From assembly GCA_900771005.1 (NCBI GenBank), contig CAAGMI010000354.1, positions 1 to 16,592 of the forward strand: 16,592 bases of DNA, in the 5' to 3' direction. The position numbers and the translations under genes were made by a program. This document shows positions 6,470 to 12,871 of this stretch, piece by piece; the stretch's first letter is position 1, and every line of letters begins with the position of its first letter. Under the pieces are notes generated by a model. That model was not told where the DNA came from. It did no database searches and worked only from the letters and a program-made list of their open reading frames with translations. This DNA is from Rikenellaceae bacterium. GTDB taxonomy: Bacteria > Bacteroidota > Bacteroidia > Bacteroidales > UBA932.

Positions 6470-7174
6470 ATGTACAAACGTGTTCTTTTGAAACTTAGCG
6501 GCGAGAGCCTTGGCGGTGTCACAGGGAAGGGGCTTGACGAGGATTGTCTTCTCAAGTTTGCCCGGGAGATAGCTCAGGCCGTAAAAGCCGGATATCAGAT
6601 TGCCGTTGTCAATGGAGGCGGCAATATTTTCCGTGGACTTCAGGGCGTCGGCAAAGGTTATGACAGGGTTACGGGCGACCGGATGGGTATGCTTGCGACG
6701 GTGATCAATTCTCTGGCCATGGCATCGGCCCTCAGAGGGCAGGGTGTCCGCGCGGAAGTGTTCACGGCGACACCGATGGAGCCTATCGCCAAGGGTTATG
6801 TGAGGGAGTCCGCCGTGAAGGTGCTCGAGGAGGGGGGAGTCGCATTCATTGCCGGAGGTACCGGCAATCCGTTCTTCTCCACTGATTCGGGTGCGGCGTT
6901 GAGGTCTCTCGAGATAGGTGCGGAGGCGCTTTTGAAGGGGACCCGCGTGGACGGCGTGTACACGGCGGATCCGGAGAAGGACCCGAAGGCCGTGAAATAT
7001 GACGAGATAACGTTTGACGAGTGTCTTATCAAGCATCTCAAGGTGATGGACCAGACCGCTTTCGCGCTTTGCGAGCAAGGCCCTGTTCCGATCATCGTAT
7101 TCGACATCAACAAACCGGGATCGTTGCTGAAGATTCTCAAAGGGGAGAAACTCGGCACCATAGTCCACGCATAA
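6470..7174 (+). CDS. pyrH: UMP kinase
   Basis: A 234-residue bacterial UMP kinase (amino-acid-kinase fold, hexameric), which phosphorylates UMP to UDP with ATP in pyrimidine nucleotide synthesis in the cytosol. The family blocks are all present in order: KLSGESLGG (8-16), NGGGNIFRG, DRMGMLATVINSLAM, GTGNPFFSTDSGAALR and GTRVDGVYTADPEKDP, ending with VMDQTAFALC. Length is standard. It is followed after 15 nt by frr, as is common in bacteria, and is driven by the promoter at 6415-6447. Here pyrH-frr precede the rpsB-tsf genes, whereas in many other bacteria they follow tsf. Confidence 0.97.
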   Translation: MYKRVLLKLSGESLGGVTGKGLDEDCLLKFAREIAQAVKAGYQIAVVNGGGNIFRGLQGVGKGYDRVTGDRMGMLATVINSLAMASALRGQGVRAEVFTATPMEPIAKGYVRESAVKVLEEGGVAFIAGGTGNPFFSTDSGAALRSLEIGAEALLKGTRVDGVYTADPEKDPKAVKYDEITFDECLIKHLKVMDQTAFALCEQGPVPIIVFDINKPGSLLKILKGEKLGTIVHA

Positions 7175-7189
7175 TAAAACAGATACGAT

Positions 7190-7759
7190 ATGTTAACAGA
7201 CAGAGCAAAAGAAATCGTCAACGGTGCGGACGTCAAGATGAAATCCGCCGTTTCCTTTCTCGAGGAGGACCTCAAGACCTACCGTGTCGGTAAGGCGAAT
7301 CCTTCCATTTTCAACAATGTGATGGTGAACTATTACGGTACGCCTACCCCTGTTCCGCAGGTTGCATCCGTTTCAGCACCGGACGCCAAGACTCTTGCTA
7401 TCCAGCCTTGGGAAAAGACCCTGATACCTCTTATCGAGAAGGCCATCCTGGACGCTAATGTCGGACTTACCCCGCAGAACAACGGAGAGATCATCCGCTG
7501 CACCGTTCCGGCTTTGACGGAGGAACGCCGCCGCGAGCTTATCAAGAAGGCGAAAGAGGCCGGTGAGAACGGGAAGATCGTTGTCAGGAACACACGCCGC
7601 GATGCCATCGACACCCTCAAGAAGGCACAGAAGAATGAAGGCCTTTCAGAGGATACCGAAAAGGAAGCCGAGGATGAAGTTCAGAAAATCACAGACAAGA
7701 ATATCAAGACCATAGATGAAATCGTCTCTGCGAAGGAGAAGGAGATTATGACTGTGTAG
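7190..7759 (+). CDS. frr: Ribosome recycling factor
   Basis: A 189-residue ribosome recycling factor, which with EF-G splits the post-termination ribosome. The tRNA-like two-domain arrangement is apparent: coiled helices at 1-30 and 105-185, and the inserted beta domain around GTPTPVPQVASVSAPDAKTLAIQPW (53-77). The C-terminal core LTEERRRELIKKAKEAGENGKIVVRNTRRDA is highly conserved. Length is normal (about 185). Probably co-transcribed with pyrH, 15 nt upstream. A new promoter directly follows its stop codon. Confidence 0.97.
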   Translation: MLTDRAKEIVNGADVKMKSAVSFLEEDLKTYRVGKANPSIFNNVMVNYYGTPTPVPQVASVSAPDAKTLAIQPWEKTLIPLIEKAILDANVGLTPQNNGEIIRCTVPALTEERRRELIKKAKEAGENGKIVVRNTRRDAIDTLKKAQKNEGLSEDTEKEAEDEVQKITDKNIKTIDEIVSAKEKEIMTV

Positions 7760-7768
7760 GCGATTCTT

Positions 7769-7799
7769 TTTGATTTTCCGAAATAAATTTTTACCTTTG
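7769..7799 (+). promoter_or_regulatory. Promoter of the rplM-rpsI-rpsB-tsf operon
   Basis: TTTG at 7769-7772 and TACCTTTG at 7792-7799 are separated by 19 nt, an ideal Bacteroidetes promoter. Transcription should begin near 7802-7806. The ATG at 7770 that would extend rplM upstream therefore lies in the promoter and is not the start. Confidence 0.8.
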
Positions 7800-7856
7800 C
7801 GACCCCTATTTTGTGTAGGGATCGCAATTTTTATTAACTATTTAAAAATCAAGACA
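7799..7856 (+). promoter_or_regulatory. 5' leader of the rplM transcript with a hairpin
   Basis: CCCTA (7804-7808) pairs with TAGGG (7816-7820) around a 7-nt loop, and GCGA (7799-7802) can extend the stem with TCGC (7822-7825) across one C/A mismatch. An A/T-rich tract leads to the GTG start. The hairpin lies at the very 5' end of the predicted mRNA. L13 represses its own operon in Escherichia coli, and leader motifs before rplM have been proposed in Bacteroidia (from memory), so an autoregulatory L13 site is a reasonable hypothesis. Protection of the 5' end from decay is an alternative. Confidence 0.5.
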
Positions 7857-8309
7857 GTGGACACACAAAGCTACAAAACAGTATCGCTTAACAAAGCAAC
7901 TGTGGACAAGAAGTGGGTTCTTATCGATGCGACAGACCTCGCACTCGGACGTCTTGCTTCCCGCGTGGCTCTCGTTCTTCGTGGCAAGAACAAGCCGGGT
8001 TTCACTCCTAACGTTGACTGTGGTGACAACGTCATCATCATCAACGCCGAGAAGGTTGAACTCAAGGGTAACAAGATGACTGACCGCGTGTACACCCGCT
8101 ACACCGGATATCCGGGCGGACAGAGATTCTCTACTCCGCGCGAGATCCTCGACAAGAAACCTACTGAATTGATTAGGATGGCAGTGAAGGGTATGCTTCC
8201 TAAGACACGTCTCGGTGACAAGCTGATCGGCAACCTGTTCATCTACACAGGAGCAGAGCATCCTCACCAGGCACAGAACCCTAAAACAATTAAGTTGGAC
8301 GAAATTTAA
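7857..8309 (+). CDS. rplM: 50S ribosomal protein L13
   Basis: A 150-residue uL13, an early-assembling large-subunit protein. I place the start at the GTG at 7857, giving (M)DTQSYKTVSLNKATV, because Bacteroidales L13 proteins begin this way and the longer frame from 7770 would start upstream of the transcription start. The family core is clear: VDCGDNVIIINAEKVELKGNK, YTGYPGG (about 81-87) and VKGMLPKTRLG. It heads rplM-rpsI (9-nt spacing), a pair conserved across bacteria, and is followed further on by rpsB-tsf. Confidence 0.95.
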   Translation: MDTQSYKTVSLNKATVDKKWVLIDATDLALGRLASRVALVLRGKNKPGFTPNVDCGDNVIIINAEKVELKGNKMTDRVYTRYTGYPGGQRFSTPREILDKKPTELIRMAVKGMLPKTRLGDKLIGNLFIYTGAEHPHQAQNPKTIKLDEI

Positions 8310-8318
8310 ACAGAGCAA

Positions 8319-8708
8319 ATGGAACAGACAAACGCCCTTGGAAGACGTAAAGCAGCTGTAGCTCGCGTTTATCTCTCAGCCGGCAAAGGCAACATCACCA
8401 TCAATGACAGACCTCTTGAGAACTATTTCGCAGAGGAAACTCTTTGTTATGTAGTGAAGCAGCCTTTCGAGGTTACCAACACTGAAGGTCAGTTTGACGT
8501 AAAGGTCACCGTTGACGGTGGCGGCACAAAGGGTCAGGCAGAGGCTATCAGACTTGGTATCGCACGCGCTATGAGTGAACTCAACAGGGAAGAGTACCGT
8601 TCAGCACTTAAGGCAGCAGGATTCCTTACACGTGACGCCCGTGAGGTTGAGCGTAAGAAACCGGGCCAGCCAGGTGCACGCAGACGCTTCCAGTTCAGTA
8701 AACGTTAG
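8319..8708 (+). CDS. rpsI: 30S ribosomal protein S9
   Basis: A 129-residue uS9, a 30S head protein whose C-terminal tail reaches the P-site tRNA. Visible hallmarks are ALGRRKAAVARVYL at the N-terminus, the GGGTKGQAEAIRLGIARAL-type block (here ending ARAMSEL) and the basic end KKPGQPGARRRFQFSKR with the universal terminal Lys-Arg. Length is normal. It starts 9 nt after rplM in the same operon. A 143-nt structured spacer separates it from rpsB. Confidence 0.97.
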   Translation: MEQTNALGRRKAAVARVYLSAGKGNITINDRPLENYFAEETLCYVVKQPFEVTNTEGQFDVKVTVDGGGTKGQAEAIRLGIARAMSELNREEYRSALKAAGFLTRDAREVERKKPGQPGARRRFQFSKR

Positions 8709-8851
8709 TTATTTTACTGTTTTATTATCAGCACAGTCGTGGTTTTTAAACCATTCCGTGAATGGCTGCCACACTGCGGAAAAGGTCAGAGACTGACCAG
8801 GTCATTACTCGGACCTTGAAGAAAAGAGAAAACAATTAGAAATTAAAAACA
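8709..8851 (+). ncRNA. Structured spacer before rpsB: candidate ribosomal-protein leader
   Basis: Nested and adjacent helices are packed into about 80 nt. CAG 8734-8736 plus GTGG 8739-8742 pair with CCAC 8769-8772 plus CTG 8774-8776, enclosing a perfect hairpin CCATTC 8751-8756 / GAATGG 8760-8765 (CGT loop). Next come GGTCAG 8784-8789 / CTGACC 8793-8798 (AGA loop) and AGGTC 8799-8803 / GACCT 8812-8816. AAGGTC at 8782-8787 could instead pair with GACCTT at 8812-8817, so two exclusive folds exist. No T-run terminator and no TAnnTTTG promoter are seen. By analogy with S2 autoregulation of rpsB-tsf in other bacteria this may be an S2-responsive leader; that is inference. Confidence 0.55.
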
Positions 8852-9655
8852 ATGTCAAGAACAAATTTCCAAGAATTGCTTGATGCAGGTGTACACTTCG
8901 GACACTTGTCACGTAAGTGGAATCCTAAGATGGCTCCATACATCTTCGATCAGAAGAATGGAATCCACATCATCGACCTGCACAAGACAGCAATAAAGCT
9001 CGACGAAGCAGCTGAGGAGATGAAGGCTCTCGCAAAGTCAGGCCGCAAGATCCTCTTCGTAGCTACCAAGAAGCAGGCTAAGGATATTGTCTCAGAGAAA
9101 GCAACTGCAGTCAATATGCCTTCAGTTACAGAACGTTGGGCAGGTGGTATGCTTACCAACTTCCCTACCGTTCGCAAGGCCATCAAGAAGATGGGCACAA
9201 TAGACAAGATGAAAGAGGACGGTACCTTTGACAAACTTGCAAAGCGTGAGCGCCTTCAGGTTGACCGTCAGAGAGAGAAACTCGAGAAGAACCTCGGTTC
9301 TATCCGTGACATGAGCCGCCTTCCATCAGCACTCTTTATCGTTGACGTCCAGAAGGAAGCCAATGCGGTAAAGGAAGCAAACCGTCTCAATATTCCGGTA
9401 TTCGCAATGGTTGATACATGTTGCGATCCTACCCCTATTGATTATGTGATTCCGGCAAACGACGACGCTACAAAGTCTATCGAGTACGTAATGAACGTAC
9501 TTTGTGCAGCTATCCAGGAAGGTCTTGACGAGCGCAAGCTCGAGAAGGACAAGGAAGCTCCTGAGGAGACTGAGGCAGAGGCAGTTCATTCAACAGGCAA
9601 GAAGCTCCGCGCTCGCAAGGGTGCACAGCCGGTCGAGCAGGTTGAGGCTGAATAA
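8852..9655 (+). CDS. rpsB: 30S ribosomal protein S2
   Basis: A 267-residue uS2, which binds late to the 30S body and is needed to recruit S1. Typical segments are FQELLDAGVHFGHLSRKWNPKM (6-27), IHIIDLHKT, ILFVATKKQA, ERWAGGMLTNF (about 95-105) and IPVFAMVDTCCDPTPIDYVIPANDDA. An acidic, Glu-rich extension and a final RARKGAQPVEQVEAE make it longer than E. coli S2 (241), as often seen in Bacteroidetes. It is followed by tsf after 34 nt, the near-universal rpsB-tsf pair. Confidence 0.97.
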   Translation: MSRTNFQELLDAGVHFGHLSRKWNPKMAPYIFDQKNGIHIIDLHKTAIKLDEAAEEMKALAKSGRKILFVATKKQAKDIVSEKATAVNMPSVTERWAGGMLTNFPTVRKAIKKMGTIDKMKEDGTFDKLAKRERLQVDRQREKLEKNLGSIRDMSRLPSALFIVDVQKEANAVKEANRLNIPVFAMVDTCCDPTPIDYVIPANDDATKSIEYVMNVLCAAIQEGLDERKLEKDKEAPEETEAEAVHSTGKKLRARKGAQPVEQVEAE

Positions 9656-9689
9656 TTCATTTGTTTAACGTTTAAAAGAAATATAAGCT

Positions 9690-10685
9690 ATGGCAATTAC
9701 CGCAGCAGACGTAATGAAGTTACGTAAAATGACTTCGGCAGGTATGATGGACTGCAAGAAGGCTCTTGAGGAAGCTGAAGGCGACTTCAACAAAGCCATG
9801 AACATCATCCGCGAGAAGGGTAAGATGGTTGCAGCTAAGAGAGCTGACCGCGAGACATCGGAGGGTGCCGTCAAGGCCAGGATCAAAGGGAACAAGGCCA
9901 TCCTTGTATGCCTTGGCTGCGAGACCGACTTCGTCTCACGCAATGAAGCATTCCAGACACTTGCAGAAGCTATCGCTGACGTTGCAATCGCTGCTTGTCC
10001 TGCAGACCTTGACGGGCTCAAGGCTTGCAAGATGGCTGACGGCTACACAGTTGAAGAGGCTGTAGAGGCTCAGACTGGAAAGACAGGAGAAAAGCACGTG
10101 CTCGCATACTATGCCTGCGTCGAGGCTCCGTTCGTTTACCAGTATGTTCACAAACTCAACGGCAAGCTCGGCGCTCTCGTAGGTTTCAACAAGCCTGTAT
10201 CCGAGGAGCTCGCAAAGGGCGTCGTTATGCAGATCGCTTCAATGAACCCTGTTGCTATCTCAGCAGAGAGCTGCCCTAAGGAGGTCCTTGACGGCGAGTA
10301 CAAGGTCGCTGTCGAGAAGACAAAGGAAGAGCAGGTCCTCAAGGCTGTAGAGGCTGCACTCAAGAAGGTCGGCATCAACCCTGCACACGTTGATTCAGAA
10401 GATCACATCGAGTCCAACACCGCCAAGGGATGGATTACTCCTGAGCAGGCCGCACAGGCTCGTGAGATCATCAAGACCGTCGGAGCAGAGAAGGCTGCAA
10501 ACCTCAATCCTGCAATGATTGAGAACATCGCCAAGGGACGTGTTCAGAAATTCCTTAAGGAGAACACTCTCGAGGAGCAGGAATATCAGATGAGTGATGA
10601 CAAGAAGTCTGTCAAGGAAGCTATCCTTTCCGAAGACAAGGAGGCTAAGGTCATCAGCATGAAGAGATTCTCTCTTACAGACTAA
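9690..10685 (+). CDS. tsf: Translation elongation factor Ts
   Basis: A 331-residue EF-Ts, the guanine-nucleotide exchange factor for EF-Tu. The N-terminal UBA-like domain contains VMKLRKMTSAGMMDCKKAL (9-27). The EF-Tu-contacting motif ETDFVSRNEAF (about 78-88) is intact, followed by the two core subdomains with the insertion expected for the longer Bacteroidetes form (E. coli 283). It is the last gene of the rplM-rpsI-rpsB-tsf block, with a strong terminator 22 nt after the stop codon. Confidence 0.97.
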   Translation: MAITAADVMKLRKMTSAGMMDCKKALEEAEGDFNKAMNIIREKGKMVAAKRADRETSEGAVKARIKGNKAILVCLGCETDFVSRNEAFQTLAEAIADVAIAACPADLDGLKACKMADGYTVEEAVEAQTGKTGEKHVLAYYACVEAPFVYQYVHKLNGKLGALVGFNKPVSEELAKGVVMQIASMNPVAISAESCPKEVLDGEYKVAVEKTKEEQVLKAVEAALKKVGINPAHVDSEDHIESNTAKGWITPEQAAQAREIIKTVGAEKAANLNPAMIENIAKGRVQKFLKENTLEEQEYQMSDDKKSVKEAILSEDKEAKVISMKRFSLTD

Positions 10686-10707
10686 TCGTCTGAAAATCCA
10701 AATACGG

Positions 10708-10737
10708 AAAATGGCTGCGGATTCGCGGCCATTTTTG
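10708..10737 (+). terminator. Intrinsic terminator after tsf
   Basis: AAAATGGCTGCG (10708-10719) pairs with CGCGGCCATTTT (10724-10735) over 12 bp, including one U-G wobble, with a GATT loop and a T-run ending at 10736. It is the clearest rho-independent terminator of the window. Confidence 0.88.
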
Positions 10738-10738
10738 T

Positions 10739-10746
10739 TATATTTG
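10739..10746 (+). promoter_or_regulatory. -7 box before the flippase operon
   Basis: TATATTTG is a full TAnnTTTG match directly after the tsf terminator and only 5 nt before the ATG at 10752. If used, transcription would start within a few bases of the start codon, giving a leaderless or nearly leaderless mRNA. The matching -33 region would fall inside the terminator stem and is poor. Confidence 0.45.
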
Positions 10747-10751
10747 CAGAT

Positions 10752-12215
10752 ATGAACCTGAAGTCACTGGTCAAGGATACAGCCATTTACGGACTGAGTT
10801 CGATAGTCGGGAGGTTTCTCAACTATCTTCTTGTTCCCGTGTACACATACAAGATTGCCGTGGAAAGCGGCGGATACGGTATTGTTACCAACCTGTATGC
10901 ATACACAGCCCTCTTCCTGGCGCTGCTGACTTTCGGTATGGAGACGACGCTTTTCAGATTTTCCAACAAGGAAGGAGAAGATGCGCGTAAAGTTTATGGT
11001 ACGACTCTGAGACTGGTGGGAGCGGTAGGCCTCGTGTTCCTTGCCGCCGTCCTGCTTTTCATACGGCCTGTTTCGGAGGTGATGGGATATGCCGGTCATC
11101 CGGAATATGTGGGATGTATGGCGATAATAGTAGCATTTGATGCCTTTCAGGCGATAATGTTCAGCCGTCTGAGACTGGAGCGTAAGCCTGTCAAGTTCAT
11201 GGCGCTTAAATTTGCCTTCATCATTCCGAACGTGCTGTTGAACTTGGGAATCTTTTTCGTCCTTCCTCTTCTTTTCGACAAATTCCCTTCCATCCATGAC
11301 CTGTATGTGAACTTCGATTACGGAGTGGGGCTGATCTTCTTTGCCAATCTGATCTGCACCACCTGCGTATTCCTTGGGTTTATACCTGAACTGAAAGGTC
11401 TGGGATATGGCTTCGACAGGGATTTGGCAAAGAGGCTGCTCAAATATACCTGGCCTCTTCTTATACTCAGTCTGGTGGGGATTCTCAATCAGGTTGCCGA
11501 CAAGATAATGTTCCCGCATCTGATGCCTGGTCACGAAGGACAGGTTCAGCTTGGCATCTATGGAGCCTGCGTGAAGATAGCGATGATCATGAGCCTGCTG
11601 ACACAGGCATTCAGATATGCCTATGAGCCTATTGTCTTCAACGGGAGCAGGGACAGGAACAACCCGCAGACTCTCGCCGACGGCATGAAATTCTTCATAA
11701 TCTTTACTCTGCTGGCATTTCTTGCAGTCGTATTCTATATGCCTCTTCTCCGACACTTCATCAGACCGACCTACTGGGACGGCCTTGGAGCCGTACCGAT
11801 AGTGATGCTCGCCGAAATATTCATGGGGGTTTATTTCAATCTTTCTTTTTGGTACAAACTTACCGACCAGACTTGGTGGGGTGCCATAATGAGCGCTGCC
11901 GGAGCGGCGGTGATGATTGCCGTGAACGTGATATTTGTCCCTAAGATCGGCTACTGGGCATGTGCCTGGGGAGGTTTTGCCGGATATGGGACGGCGATGT
12001 TGATGAGCTGGCTGATAGGGAGAAGGAAATACCGCGTGGATTATGACATGCGTTCGATAGCGAAATACGTGGTGATCAGTTTCGCGTATTATCATCTTTT
12101 CCTGCTCTTTGGCAGGGCTTTTGATAGGATTTGGCTGCAATTGGCTTTCGGCACGGCGCTTCTTGCCAGTTATGCATATTTCGTATGGAAAGACATTAAA
12201 TTACATAAACGATGA
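10752..12215 (+). CDS. Wzx/MATE-like polysaccharide (lipid-linked) flippase
   Basis: A 487-residue polytopic protein of the polysaccharide biosynthesis/MVF-MATE superfamily, which moves undecaprenyl-linked sugar units across the inner membrane. The N-terminus (MNLKSLVKDTAIYGLSSIVGRFLNYLLVPVYT, about 1-32) is the standard start of RfbX/Wzx-type proteins. About twelve to fourteen hydrophobic helices are spread over the whole length, with the family feature TWPLLILSLVGILNQVADKIMF in the middle. No glycosyltransferases are nearby, so its substrate is unknown; a stand-alone copy next to a PPIase lipoprotein and a DUF4954 protein suggests a core envelope role rather than a capsule locus. Its stop overlaps the next start codon as ATGA (12212-12215), which implies translational coupling. 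Confidence 0.88.
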   Translation: MNLKSLVKDTAIYGLSSIVGRFLNYLLVPVYTYKIAVESGGYGIVTNLYAYTALFLALLTFGMETTLFRFSNKEGEDARKVYGTTLRLVGAVGLVFLAAVLLFIRPVSEVMGYAGHPEYVGCMAIIVAFDAFQAIMFSRLRLERKPVKFMALKFAFIIPNVLLNLGIFFVLPLLFDKFPSIHDLYVNFDYGVGLIFFANLICTTCVFLGFIPELKGLGYGFDRDLAKRLLKYTWPLLILSLVGILNQVADKIMFPHLMPGHEGQVQLGIYGACVKIAMIMSLLTQAFRYAYEPIVFNGSRDRNNPQTLADGMKFFIIFTLLAFLAVVFYMPLLRHFIRPTYWDGLGAVPIVMLAEIFMGVYFNLSFWYKLTDQTWWGAIMSAAGAAVMIAVNVIFVPKIGYWACAWGGFAGYGTAMLMSWLIGRRKYRVDYDMRSIAKYVVISFAYYHLFLLFGRAFDRIWLQLAFGTALLASYAYFVWKDIKLHKR

Positions 12216-12865
12216 AAAAAACATTATTCTGCATCGCAGCAGCCCTTGTTATGGTTGCCTGCGGCAATAACAACCAGAAAAATAACGAAGCGGAGGTGGA
12301 GGAAACCCCTGCAGTAGATGAAGAACAAGTTATGGAACAGGTATCACAGCTTCCGGCAGAGCCGGTATTCGACATTGTTACCAATTTCGGTACAATCAGA
12401 GTCAAACTTTATGAGAACACCCCGAAGCACAGGGATAATTTCTGCAAGCTTGCCCTGTCAGGATTCTATGACGGGATTCTGTTTCACAGAGTGATCAACG
12501 GATTCATGATCCAGACAGGCGATCCTTTCAGCAAGGATCCTTCAATGGCCGACAGATATGGCACAGGCGGTCCCGGATATACCATCCCTGCAGAGTTCGT
12601 ACCGGAGTACCGTCATATCAAGGGTGCTCTCGCAGCTGCCCGCAGAGGAGATGCCGCCAATCCTATGAAAGAGTCTTCAGGATCACAGTTCTATATCGTT
12701 CAGGACGAATATGCCTGCTCACAGCTTGACGGGGAGTATACGGTATTCGGCGAAACAGTTTCCGGTCTTGAGACAGTGGATAAGATTGCAGCTGTGCAGA
12801 CCGACCTTCGCGACCGTCCTGTAGAAGACGTCAGGATTGTCAGTGTAAAACTGGTGACAGAGTAA
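12212..12865 (+). CDS. Cyclophilin-type peptidyl-prolyl cis-trans isomerase lipoprotein
   Basis: A 217-residue exported PPIase. The signal peptide ends in VMVAC (lipid-attached Cys17), followed by an Asn/Glu-rich linker to about residue 50. The cyclophilin domain contains FHRVINGFMIQTGDP (91-105) with the catalytic Arg93, Phe98 and Gln101, and GSQFYI (157-162). The tryptophan of human cyclophilin A (WLDG) is replaced by Gln171 (QLDG), as in many bacterial, cyclosporin-insensitive members. It should act in the periplasm on the folding of exported proteins. It overlaps the flippase gene by 4 nt and is followed by DUF4954 after 6 nt, so the three form one operon. Confidence 0.94.
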   Translation: MKKTLFCIAAALVMVACGNNNQKNNEAEVEETPAVDEEQVMEQVSQLPAEPVFDIVTNFGTIRVKLYENTPKHRDNFCKLALSGFYDGILFHRVINGFMIQTGDPFSKDPSMADRYGTGGPGYTIPAEFVPEYRHIKGALAAARRGDAANPMKESSGSQFYIVQDEYACSQLDGEYTVFGETVSGLETVDKIAAVQTDLRDRPVEDVRIVSVKLVTE

Positions 12866-12871
12866 CGGATA

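Noticed and set aside
7770..7856. Upstream extension of rplM from the ATG at 7770
   Set aside because: It overlaps the promoter and leader hairpin, and Bacteroidales L13 begins at (M)DTQSYKT encoded from the GTG at 7857.
10764..12140. Long open frame antisense to the flippase
   Set aside because: It is a shadow of the flippase codons: no hydrophobic pattern or motif, rich in His/Gln/Arg, no promoter. The sense protein is clearly a Wzx-type flippase.
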